From Armatimonadetes bacterium 55-13 (GTDB taxonomy: Bacteria > Armatimonadota > Fimbriimonadia > Fimbriimonadales > Fimbriimonadaceae), in the NCBI GenBank assembly GCA_001898035.1, contig MKRX01000006.1, forward strand, positions 124,436-188,435: a DNA stretch of 64,000 nucleotides, read 5' to 3'. The notes below the pieces were generated by a model that was given only the letters and a program-made list of their open reading frames with translations, did no database searches and had not been told where the DNA came from. The position numbers were made by a program, and so were the translations under genes. This document shows, in pieces, positions 25,865 to 33,448 of the stretch. The number at the start of each line of letters is the position of its first letter. Position 1 is the stretch's first letter.

Positions 25865-26584
25865 CTATTCCGAGGTCTCTTGCAACACAAACATGTTGCT
25901 CAGGCGCCTAGCCGTCCCGATGACCATCTTGCCCCGATAGTAGAGGCAAGTCGAACCGCCGCCGTCCATGCTGATCGCATCAACCACGCCGCGAGAAAGC
26001 ATCGCCTTCCCAAGCTGACTCAGGGTCACATTGTTCTTGGTTGCCACCAAGAGCAGCTTGCCGGATTTGGTCAACCCAATCGCCGTACGAGAAGCCTTGC
26101 CCCAGATCCGAGGATCTTTGAATTTTTGTGCCTTGGGATTAGGACACACCTTGCCTCCGGAAATAAGCCGCACGGCGCCTCGAAGGCCCCACTTATAGTT
26201 GGACCAGTCGTATTCCTTGCGGAAACGAGTGTCAAAAATGTCCACACTGCCAAAGTGATCGACCCCAATTGCCGATCCACGATTCCCATGGACCTTCAAT
26301 TCTCCGTCGATCAAAACGTCGCCGACTGGATATCCACTGCCCGGCGCAAAAAACGTACCCGTAATTCCAACCGTCGCGTTGGCCGAGGTCACAAGTTTCC
26401 AAGTAGAAACCAGTTGGGGCCGATAAACCGTCACTGGATTCACTCGCCCAGAATCCAAATCCGCCTTGACGACGTGATACAAAGCCTTGTCTCGAATGAA
26501 CGAGGTATAGGCGATCGGCTTGGCCGCTGCCACATGCGTCGGCGCCACTGCCGAAGCTAACACGATACTCGCGAAGAGGTTCAT
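25865..26584 (-). CDS. Secreted phosphodiester glycosidase family protein (NAGPA domain)
   Basis: From ATG 26584, behind GGAAGG, the 239-aa protein has a signal peptide (NLFASIVLASAVAPTHVAAA). The domain matches the phosphodiester alpha-GlcNAcase-like family: GITGTFFAPGSGYPVGDVLI, RTAIGLTKSGKLLLVATKN and VVDAISMDGGGSTCLYYRGK. Bacterial members are exported and thought to act on glycan phosphodiesters or spore/cell-wall polymers; the substrate here is unknown. It is single, convergent with queF. Confidence 0.88.
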   Translation of the reverse strand: MNLFASIVLASAVAPTHVAAAKPIAYTSFIRDKALYHVVKADLDSGRVNPVTVYRPQLVSTWKLVTSANATVGITGTFFAPGSGYPVGDVLIDGELKVHGNRGSAIGVDHFGSVDIFDTRFRKEYDWSNYKWGLRGAVRLISGGKVCPNPKAQKFKDPRIWGKASRTAIGLTKSGKLLLVATKNNVTLSQLGKAMLSRGVVDAISMDGGGSTCLYYRGKMVIGTARRLSNMFVLQETSE

Positions 26585-26740
26585 TTCATACCTTCCAATT
26601 CCTAGAACCGGAAGAGCGCTAAAGACCTGCGCCAAAAGAGAAAGGCGCGGAACTCCAACGAATCTTCAGAACGACATTGTTCATCGACAGGAAGCCTGCG
26701 CAGCTAGATCGATAACTTATATGTCGTCAAATGGCTCTCA

Positions 26741-26757
26741 TTTAACGAGGTGTTAAA
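26741..26757. promoter_or_regulatory. 17-bp inverted repeat in the gap 26585-26860
   Basis: TTTAAC-GAGGT-GTTAAA is a perfect dyad, immediately followed by the palindrome CAAACC-A-GGTTTG (26758-26770). The 276-bp gap holds no gene. These may be operators for the glycosidase gene, about 160 bases downstream on the minus strand, but nothing proves it. Confidence 0.35.
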
Positions 26758-26809
26758 CAAACCAGGTTTGCCCGATACCAAGCAAAAAAACCTGTGCCCT
26801 CAAAACACC

Positions 26810-26858
26810 GACGTTCGAAACCTCTATAGGTTTCCTTTTGATCATAGGGTATCCGATT
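26810..26858 (+). repeat. Dispersed repeat, copy 1 (direct orientation)
   Basis: The core 26820-26854 starts ACCTCTATAGGT and contains TTTGATCATAGGGTATCC. It recurs in inverted orientation at 34690-34724 with two substitutions over 35 bases. The flanking GACGTTC word is also shared. Confidence 0.85.
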
Positions 26859-26860
26859 GA

Positions 26861-27574
26861 TCAGATCGGCACAACCCACAAGTGCCGCCCAACTTCCCGC
26901 CCGACCGTCACATCCCGGTCCCCAATCTTGAGGTGGATCAAAGAGTCAATCGGAGTCCCCCCAACCGCCTCAAACTCCGCGCCAGGCTTCAGACCGAGAT
27001 CCTCCAAATACTGAAGAAACTCAATCCGCTCATCCGTAATCTTCCGAACCCGCAACCGCCCCAACCGCGCCGCCTCCAACCGAATACTCGGATCAGGATC
27101 GTCCGCATTCACCGGATTCCCATGGGGACAAAACTCCGGATGCCCAATCTTCGCATCGATCCGATCAATGATGTCCTCCGAGATATAGTGCTCCAGCTTG
27201 CAAGCGAGCTCGTGAACATCGTTCCAAGGCAAACCCAAGTGATCGACCAAGAACACCTCAAGGATCCGGTGCGCCCGCGTCAACTGCTTCGCCACCTTCT
27301 CCCCAAACTCCGTCAGCCGGATACCCTGATAAGGCGTGTGGTTCACCAACCCCAACTCCGCCATCTTCTTAATCATCGTCGTCGCCGACCCCGCGCTGAC
27401 GTACATGTAAGTCGCAACCTCACCCGTCGAAACCCGATCGACCTCGTTCTGAAGACGATAGATTCCATCGATGTACTCTTCCACGCTCTCGCTAAAAGCC
27501 CGCTGAGTCTTATGCTCATCCCCCGGACGACAAGAGGCAGGCACGCGAAGAGAAATCGTTTCTTTAGAGGCCAT
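26861..27574 (-). CDS. DtxR/MntR-family metal-dependent repressor with FeoA-like domain
   Basis: The 237-aa protein starts with an extra ~28 residues, then the DtxR winged helix (SESVEEYIDGIYRLQNEVDR, VSAGSATTMIKKMAELGLV). The metal-binding and dimer domain has HRILEVFLVDHLGLPWNDVH, CKLEHYISED and GHPEFCPHGNPV. The C-terminal ~75 residues are an SH3-like FeoA domain (LGLKPGAEFEAVGG). With Fe or Mn bound, such proteins repress uptake genes. A DtxR-box-like site lies in its own promoter (27587-27605), consistent with autoregulation. No metal transporter lies beside it. Confidence 0.93.
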   Translation of the reverse strand: MASKETISLRVPASCRPGDEHKTQRAFSESVEEYIDGIYRLQNEVDRVSTGEVATYMYVSAGSATTMIKKMAELGLVNHTPYQGIRLTEFGEKVAKQLTRAHRILEVFLVDHLGLPWNDVHELACKLEHYISEDIIDRIDAKIGHPEFCPHGNPVNADDPDPSIRLEAARLGRLRVRKITDERIEFLQYLEDLGLKPGAEFEAVGGTPIDSLIHLKIGDRDVTVGREVGRHLWVVPI

Positions 27575-27586
27575 GTGTCAATTATG

Positions 27587-27605
27587 AAAGGTCAGGTCAA
27601 CCTTA
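27587..27605 (-). promoter_or_regulatory. DtxR-box-like operator upstream of the metal repressor
   Basis: Read on the minus strand, TAAGGTTGACCTGACCTTT matches the known DtxR/IdeR consensus TTAGGTTAGCCTAACCTAA at 13 of 19 positions, with AAGGT/ACCTT arms. It ends 13 bases before the start codon. Confidence 0.55.
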
Positions 27606-27612
27606 TCCTTAT

Positions 27613-28263
27613 CTACTCCAACCGAGAACGAAGCTCATCGCCCTGCTGTTCATTCTTCTCGCTGCCCTCATAAGCGTCAACAATGTCCTTGGCATCCCTT
27701 AGATCAACCCCGAGCGATTCCCGAATCTCTTTGATCGCGTTCAGCTTTTCCCCAGGGTGAGCCGCAAAGAACTCATCCAAGATAGGCTCAGCCCGCACCA
27801 TCATCTCATCCGTTCCCATCCTTCGGTGCCGCCGCCGAACCCATCGCCGAAACTTGGCTTCATCGTCTGGTGCAACAAACGTGCTGAAGAAGTCGGTAAT
27901 AACCCCAATCCCCCAACAAGCCAAAACCCATCCCGGCCAGAAGTAATGTCGCCCCGTCATCCACCAGATGCCAACAAGGACCGCGTTCGTGGCAAAGAAT
28001 GTAGAGAGATCGTTAAAGAAGTTCTTCCGCTTACTCTGCCGGTACTCCTTCCGCAGCTCCTGCTCCTCTTGCTCAACGCGATCAGCTTCGCGCTTCTTCT
28101 GCAGTTGAGATTCCGCCCGCAACACCGCGTCCGGCGAGATCCCAAGCTCCGCCGCCGTCTGAATCAACTTCTCACGGCTCATCCCACCCGATAGAGAGTC
28201 ACGGGAAGCCAAACGAAGAATCTCCTCGGCGTCGTGATCGTTATAGAATTGCTGGTCGCTCAT
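27613..28263 (-). CDS. Two-span membrane protein with ribosomal-L7/L12-like C-terminal motif
   Basis: The 216-aa protein has an N-terminal helical part (DAEEILRLASRDSLSGGMSR, LGISPDAV) of the kind found in short-helix oligomerisation domains, a charged coiled-coil (residues about 60-95), a 2TM block (FFATNAVLVGIWWMTG, FWPGWVLACWGIGVITDFF), then a basic RRWVRRRHRRMG stretch. The C-terminal GEKLNAIKEIRESLGVDLRD-AKDIVDAY resembles the bL12 C-terminal domain pattern (K-IxxIRExxGxxLxxAKxxV). Function unknown. It is convergent with nothing; mntR-like gene follows 38 bases downstream, so the two may share a transcript. Confidence 0.75.
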   Translation of the reverse strand: MSDQQFYNDHDAEEILRLASRDSLSGGMSREKLIQTAAELGISPDAVLRAESQLQKKREADRVEQEEQELRKEYRQSKRKNFFNDLSTFFATNAVLVGIWWMTGRHYFWPGWVLACWGIGVITDFFSTFVAPDDEAKFRRWVRRRHRRMGTDEMMVRAEPILDEFFAAHPGEKLNAIKEIRESLGVDLRDAKDIVDAYEGSEKNEQQGDELRSRLE

Positions 28264-28308
28264 CCGCGCTTCTAGTTTACGAGCAACACAAGCCCAAATA
28301 TTCGCAAC

Positions 28309-29475
28309 CTACCGAACATCCCGCCATAGCCACTTCAGTGAATCGGAAAAAATCGCTCGTCCATGCTTATCGCTATGAAATCCCTTCGCGCCCACGAACT
28401 TGTAGTCGTACTTCTTAAACTTGAACGCCGACTCCATCGATAGATTGCACAGCCACCAGTTTCCGAACTGGTTGTCAACATCATGAGTGCCGTCCTGAAG
28501 AAACACTCTAATGGGCTTTGGATCATTCCGCCTTATCAGCGCCGGATAGTTATGCCCACCCGCAATTCCACTTTCGCCACCGGCGATGTTCGAGAAGCTG
28601 CCAACCCAACTCAAGACCTTGCTAAACTTGTCCGGCCGTTGCCATGCGGCCGTGAAGGCGCAAATTCCGCCGCTGCTAATCCCCGCGATCGCCCAACTCG
28701 CGGCATCTTCCCTCAGATTCACTTTCTTCTGAGTCTCGGGAATCATCTCTTCAAGTAGAAAACGCACGTAAGTGTCCGATAAAGTGTCGTACTCACGGGA
28801 CCGATTTGATTTCCCGTCCGCAAATGTCCCCGGAGCAATGAAAATCGCCACTGTCACCGGCATCTCGCCCTTAGCAATCAGGTTGTCCAACACGACCGGC
28901 GAATAGCCATGAGACCACTGCCCATCTTGGAACACCATCAAACATGCAGGTTTCTCTGCCGAATATTGAGCAGGCACATAGATCCACCAATCTCGCTCCG
29001 TCCCCGCATAGATTTGGCTTGACCACTTCAGTTGGGTGACGACACCTTTGGGCACATCAGGATTGGAAACACTATATGGGTCGGGTCGATAAACCTCTAG
29101 CGGTCGATCAGGGCCAACCTGCTTTCCATCCACTTCAAAGTGCCAAAGAAATCCGCTTGAGTCAGGAAGCTCCAGGACCAAAGCAAACGCATTGGTTGAC
29201 CCAATCCTCTTAAGCGAGAACGACTGTTCATCGTCTGTTACAACCGCCACTTTCTTCGCTCCAGGCGCATCAATTGCCCATGCCACATCAAGGCCATCGG
29301 CTTTGGAATCGGCTCCAGTTGAAAAGTCCTTGCCGAACCACTTGGCTAGTCGATCGACGAGCCCAGCCTTATCGCCGCGGGCCTTTAGCTCAGATCGCAA
29401 AGTCTTGGGACTCAGGGATTGGGGCATGGCCGAACAAACGAGAAGAATCAACAACAGACAACTGGAGAATCTCAC
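28309..29475 (-). CDS. Secreted alpha/beta-hydrolase esterase (enterochelin-esterase/Fes-like)
   Basis: GTG 29475 gives a signal peptide (RFSSCLLLILLVCSAMPQSL); the longer open frame upstream overlaps the divergent flavoprotein gene and is rejected. An N-terminal CBM-like/early-set region (about 60-130) precedes the esterase D-type domain: RDWWIYVPAQYSAEKPACL, nucleophile elbow GISSGGICAF, acid in LQDGTHDVDN and His in GFHSDKHGRA. These exported esterases cleave acyl or siderophore-like esters; the substrate is unknown. Proximity to the metal repressor hints at, but does not show, an iron link. Confidence 0.85.
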   Translation of the reverse strand: MRFSSCLLLILLVCSAMPQSLSPKTLRSELKARGDKAGLVDRLAKWFGKDFSTGADSKADGLDVAWAIDAPGAKKVAVVTDDEQSFSLKRIGSTNAFALVLELPDSSGFLWHFEVDGKQVGPDRPLEVYRPDPYSVSNPDVPKGVVTQLKWSSQIYAGTERDWWIYVPAQYSAEKPACLMVFQDGQWSHGYSPVVLDNLIAKGEMPVTVAIFIAPGTFADGKSNRSREYDTLSDTYVRFLLEEMIPETQKKVNLREDAASWAIAGISSGGICAFTAAWQRPDKFSKVLSWVGSFSNIAGGESGIAGGHNYPALIRRNDPKPIRVFLQDGTHDVDNQFGNWWLCNLSMESAFKFKKYDYKFVGAKGFHSDKHGRAIFSDSLKWLWRDVR

Positions 29476-29560
29476 GGATGTTATATTCGACGTCACCCGC
29501 CAAAGTCCTGTCACCGCGCTCGATATCGAATAAAGCCTCTTCGGAGGTACAACATCAAGG

Positions 29561-30847
29561 ATGGTTAAGCCGGTTGTAGTTGTTGGTGCTGGACTTGCGG
29601 GTCTAGCTTGCGCACGCAAGCTATATGAATCTGGAGTGCCCGTGATTGTCGTAGATGCCGACGATCGACCAGGTGGACGCCTCAAGACAGACAAAGTAGA
29701 AGGCTTTCAGCTTGACAGGGGCTTCCAAGTCTTCTTCACCGCCTATCCCCATGCCAAGCGTCAGCTTGATCTGGAGTCGCTCAACCTGAAGAGCTTCAAG
29801 AACGGCGCCCAGGTTTACTTCGACGGCAGCCTCCATAAGTTGGAGTTGCAGACGTTCAAAGAACTCCTCCTTTCCAAGTTTGAGTTACTCAGAGACAAAA
29901 CCATCCCTCTCGCTGATAAGAAGAAGTTGGCAAAGCTCTGTAACGGTATTGGCAGCATGTCACCCCGGGAAATCTCACGACTTGAGCCAATGACCACGCT
30001 TGAGTACCTTGAAGACTTCGGATTTAGCGACGAGGCGATCGATCGATTTTTCCGACCATTCCTCGGCGGAATCTTCCTTGATCGGGACTTGAAAGTTGAT
30101 TCTCGACAGTTTGCGTTTGTATGGAGCATGCTCCAGCAGGGACAAACCGTTGTTCCTAACGCCGGAATCGAAGCGATCGCAACCCAAATCTCCGCAGATA
30201 TACCGAGATACCTCTTTAGATTCGGAAACAAGGTCTCCGAGATCATTCGAGATGATTCGGGCCATCCTTGCGGCGTTCGTTTTGACACAAGCGAAGAAAT
30301 AGCAGCCAGCGCGGTGGTTCTGGCGACCGAGGCTCCCGAAGCAGCGCGACTCTCGGGCCATGCAACCGTAGAAGGCGCAAAATCCTCCACTTGCCTGTAT
30401 TTCGAAACAGGTTCACCCTGCGTCGACGGAGCTTATCTCGTCCTCAATGGAACTGGCCAAGGCATCGTGAACCATGTAGCCCCGATCTCAAACGCGGCTC
30501 CTAGCTATGCGCCAGCGGGTAAGTACCTTGCCTCGGTGACAATCCTGGGCAACCCGGCTGAGTCCGATCAAAATTTGGCGGAAATCGCAAAAGCTGAACT
30601 GACAAACTGGTTCCCAGACAAGGGGGCGAACATGTGGCGATTTATTCGTGGATATCGTGTTCCTTACGCTCAAATGGCCCAGCCGGTCGGTTTCATGGAG
30701 AAGGCGCCTGGAAACGCGGTCGGAACGCCAGGTCTTTATCAAGCTGGTGAGTTCACGGAAAACTCGAGCATCGACGGTGCGATCCGAAGTGGCGTTGAGT
30801 GCGCTGCCCTTCTTCTTTCTGAGAGAGAGGCTACGGAGGCGGCTTGA
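29561..30847 (+). CDS. FAD-dependent amine-oxidase/desaturase-like flavoprotein
   Basis: The 428-aa protein has VVVVGAGLAGLACARKLYES, VVDADDRPGGRLKTD and LDRGFQVFFTAYP, the flavin-containing amine oxidase/phytoene-desaturase fold, with a C-terminal FAD motif (GLYQAGEFTENSSIDGAIRS, SGVECA). An AAGG/GGAGG Shine-Dalgarno precedes ATG 29561. It overlaps the next gene by TTGA. No carotenoid genes lie nearby, so the substrate is open. It heads a four-gene run ending in dapB. Confidence 0.88.
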   Translation: MVKPVVVVGAGLAGLACARKLYESGVPVIVVDADDRPGGRLKTDKVEGFQLDRGFQVFFTAYPHAKRQLDLESLNLKSFKNGAQVYFDGSLHKLELQTFKELLLSKFELLRDKTIPLADKKKLAKLCNGIGSMSPREISRLEPMTTLEYLEDFGFSDEAIDRFFRPFLGGIFLDRDLKVDSRQFAFVWSMLQQGQTVVPNAGIEAIATQISADIPRYLFRFGNKVSEIIRDDSGHPCGVRFDTSEEIAASAVVLATEAPEAARLSGHATVEGAKSSTCLYFETGSPCVDGAYLVLNGTGQGIVNHVAPISNAAPSYAPAGKYLASVTILGNPAESDQNLAEIAKAELTNWFPDKGANMWRFIRGYRVPYAQMAQPVGFMEKAPGNAVGTPGLYQAGEFTENSSIDGAIRSGVECAALLLSEREATEAA

Positions 30848-31827
30848 GGGTAGCCATCGTCGGCGCAGGCATCGCTGGCCTGGCCGCTGGCCGAACCCTC
30901 CAGAAGTCAGGCGCCTCAGTTGTCCTTTATGACAAGGCACGGGGCGTAGGAGGACGGCTTGCCACCCGACGTGTACAAGACTTCGTCTTCGATACCGGAG
31001 CTACCAGTATTGCTCCTCGCGGTTTGGGCATCGAAACAGCGATGCTGGCAGAGCTTGATCAGTCAGAGCTCATCCAGATTCAAAAGCCAATCTACACGCA
31101 CACGAATCTGAGAGTCAGTCCCGGAGATACTGCCAGAAATAGCACGCCGAGGTACACCTACCGCCCAGGCTCGAATCATCTTGCCAAACTCCTTGCCGAG
31201 GGGTTGGATGTTCGATTGAACACCCAAGTTGACACACTCAAGCGTGACGGACAAACATTTGAAGTAGAGGGTTCAACATTCGATGCGGTTATTCTCACGC
31301 CGCCGATTCCTCAAGCATCTCTTCTCTTGTGGTCACTCGGAGAGAGCCGCCCGGTTGCCAACGCTCGATATCGTTCCTGCATCTCAATCATGCTAGGCTT
31401 TGATCAGCCGACACCTGACATTCCCTACCACGCCCTAATCGATGTTGAGCAAAGGCATCCTTTGACGTGGATCAGCGTCGAGAGCGCGAAGTGTCCGGGG
31501 CGAGCTCCCGAGGGCAAAACCGCGATGGTCCTTCAAATGAGCCCAACCTACAGCCACGATCACTACCAAACGTCGGATGAGAGGATCATTCCGGATGTCC
31601 TGGGCTATGTTCAGGACCTCTTCGGATCCGAGTTCAACTCTCCGGTAGCCATCGATACCAAACGCTGGAAGTATTCGCAGCCGGAGACCGTTGCCGTTTT
31701 CGAGACCGTGAATAACAACCACAACGGCGTGATTTTGGCTGGCGATGGCTTGGCGGCAGGAAGGGTGGAAAGAGCTTATGAATCGGGCTTGATGGCAGCG
31801 CGTCTGCTTCTTGAGGAATCCAGTTGA
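30844..31827 (+). CDS. Renalase-like FAD/NAD(P)-binding oxidoreductase
   Basis: The 327-aa protein starts at TTG 30844 within the TTGA overlap. Motifs RVAIVGAGIAGLAAGRTL, YDKARGVGGRLATRR and DTGATSIAPR are those of bacterial renalases, which oxidise aberrant dihydro-NAD(P) isomers; ILAGDGLAAGRVERAYESG is the C-terminal flavin motif. Two flavoproteins in tandem, coupled by overlapping codons, suggests a shared pathway or protection role. The substrate is inferred by family only. Confidence 0.87.
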   Translation: MRVAIVGAGIAGLAAGRTLQKSGASVVLYDKARGVGGRLATRRVQDFVFDTGATSIAPRGLGIETAMLAELDQSELIQIQKPIYTHTNLRVSPGDTARNSTPRYTYRPGSNHLAKLLAEGLDVRLNTQVDTLKRDGQTFEVEGSTFDAVILTPPIPQASLLLWSLGESRPVANARYRSCISIMLGFDQPTPDIPYHALIDVEQRHPLTWISVESAKCPGRAPEGKTAMVLQMSPTYSHDHYQTSDERIIPDVLGYVQDLFGSEFNSPVAIDTKRWKYSQPETVAVFETVNNNHNGVILAGDGLAAGRVERAYESGLMAARLLLEESS

Positions 31828-32471
31828 AACAGTTCTTATCCATCCTTGGGCTAGGGTTGGTAGCCATCTCTGGGGCACAGGTCAAGATGTCCATTGAGGT
31901 TGGTGGCAAGGTCCTAGGAACCGCTTCCGTCACTCAACAAGTCAAGTCCGATGGTAGCAAGTTCCTCGAATACCGAATGGATTGGACATCTGGTCAAACC
32001 AAGATGACTCTTAGGTCTCAAAACACCTACGACAAAGAGGGAGCTCCTATTCGGAAGTTTATGGAGGCAATCATCCCAGGCGGGAAGATGCAACGTCAAA
32101 TCGTTGCCACCTTCGACAAGGAGGGAGCGAATCTGGTGATTCTCGACGGTGGAGATCGCAAGACAAAGCAGGTCCCCCTCACTCAAACCGCCCCTCGAAA
32201 GAACAAGAGCGAGTTTTGGTTTCTCAGAGACAAACCGAAGGTGGGTGATAAAGTAGACAGCTATGTCTTTAACATGGACTCATTACAGTGGGAACTCCAA
32301 ACCGCAACCTTTAAGGGAACGAAGAGCATTGAGATTGGCGGCAAAAAGATACTGGCCCACGAAGTCGAAACAACAGGAAATCGAAAGGCCACCGCATTCC
32401 TTGACGATCATGGGTTACCATGGCTCATTGAATCGGGATCGATGACGATGCGGCGTATCCCGGAGAAATGA
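31824..32471 (+). CDS. Hypothetical secreted protein
   Basis: Starting at TTG 31824 in another TTGA overlap, the 215-aa protein has a short signal peptide (KQFLSILGLGLVAISGAQV) and a mature beta-rich domain (LEYRMDWTSGQTKMTLRSQN, FWFLRDKPKVGDKVDSYVFN, FLDDHGLPWLIESGSMTMRR) reminiscent of DUF3108-like periplasmic proteins. One base separates its stop from dapB. No function assigned. Confidence 0.78.
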   Translation: MKQFLSILGLGLVAISGAQVKMSIEVGGKVLGTASVTQQVKSDGSKFLEYRMDWTSGQTKMTLRSQNTYDKEGAPIRKFMEAIIPGGKMQRQIVATFDKEGANLVILDGGDRKTKQVPLTQTAPRKNKSEFWFLRDKPKVGDKVDSYVFNMDSLQWELQTATFKGTKSIEIGGKKILAHEVETTGNRKATAFLDDHGLPWLIESGSMTMRRIPEK

Positions 32472-32472
32472 A

Positions 32473-33285
32473 ATGGACGAAAACGGAATTATTAAGGTTG
32501 CGGTTATTGGTGCGGCTGGGCGTATGGGGCAAGAAGTCTTGCGAACCGTTAGTCAAGAGCCAGGAATCGAAATCGTCGTTGCATGCGATCGGGAACATGT
32601 AGGAGAAAACTGCCGAGATTTTGCTGGGGGAAGGGCTCCTGATCTTATTGTTTCCGATAAGCTGGGCGCATCGCTAGATAATACGAAGGTTGACGTATTG
32701 ATCGACTTCAGCCACGCCTCCGGCGCGGCTTCTCACTCAGAATCTGCGGTCAAACGTGGGATCTCTCCCATCATCGGGGCAACAGGTTTAAGTGACAGCG
32801 ATTCTCGCGAGATATTCCTGCGCTGCAAGGAAACCGGTGTGCCAGGAATGTATGTTCCGAACTTTGCTATCGGTGCAGTTTTGATGATGCGATTCTCTGA
32901 AATGGCAGCACGATGGATGCCGGATTGCGAGATCATCGAGCTCCATCACGATCGCAAGGAAGATGCCCCAAGTGGGACGGCCATGCGCACGGCGGAGATG
33001 ATTCAGGAAGCGAGGCAGGATTCGCCTACCCGCAAACCCCGTACCGCTTTTAAAGTTGAAGGGGTGCGTGGTGGCACGTATAAGGACGTCGTCCTACATT
33101 CTGTACGACTGCCTGGCCTTCTAGCTCACCAGCAAGTCATGTTCGGCCGTCCGGGCGAGTTGCTGACGATCAAACACGATTCAATGGATCGTACTTCTTT
33201 TATGCAGGGCGTGGCGCTGGCGGTGCGAGAAGTGCGGGGTCTGCAGGGCTTTGTCGTTGGGCTCGACAAGATCCTTTTCAGATAA
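32473..33285 (+). CDS. dapB: 4-hydroxy-tetrahydrodipicolinate reductase
   Basis: DapB catalyses the NAD(P)H-dependent step of diaminopimelate and lysine synthesis. VAVIGAAGRMGQEVLRTV is the nucleotide-binding site, IDFSHASGA and the family signature ELHHDRKEDAPSGTAMRTAE (catalytic His, Lys/Asp and dipicolinate-binding SGT) are intact. At 270 aa the length is typical. It is the last gene of the run beginning at 29561; no other lysine genes are in the window. Confidence 0.97.
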   Translation: MDENGIIKVAVIGAAGRMGQEVLRTVSQEPGIEIVVACDREHVGENCRDFAGGRAPDLIVSDKLGASLDNTKVDVLIDFSHASGAASHSESAVKRGISPIIGATGLSDSDSREIFLRCKETGVPGMYVPNFAIGAVLMMRFSEMAARWMPDCEIIELHHDRKEDAPSGTAMRTAEMIQEARQDSPTRKPRTAFKVEGVRGGTYKDVVLHSVRLPGLLAHQQVMFGRPGELLTIKHDSMDRTSFMQGVALAVREVRGLQGFVVGLDKILFR

Positions 33286-33407
33286 TGGTAGCGGGCCGCC
33301 TATGAGACTTGCGACTTCTTTGTCGAGTCTAGCGGTGAAGATACTCTTGTCAATCGTTTAGAACCGATGGTCAAGGCGCTCGGTGTCGAAAAACGGAAAT
33401 AAGATTG

Positions 33408-33442
33408 TCCCCTGGGAGCCTCTGGTTGAGGCTCCCAGGGGA
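33408..33442. terminator. Bidirectional terminator between dapB and the aminotransferase
   Basis: A 15-bp perfect stem (CCCCTGGGAGCCTC paired with GAGGCTCCCAGGGG plus T-A) with a 5-base loop lies between the convergent genes. Confidence 0.9.
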
Positions 33443-33448
33443 ACTTAT

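Noticed and set aside
33290-33404. 36-codon open frame after dapB ending LEPMVKALGVEKRK
   Set aside because: No start codon with a ribosome site and no recognised family; it may be a gene remnant but cannot be supported.
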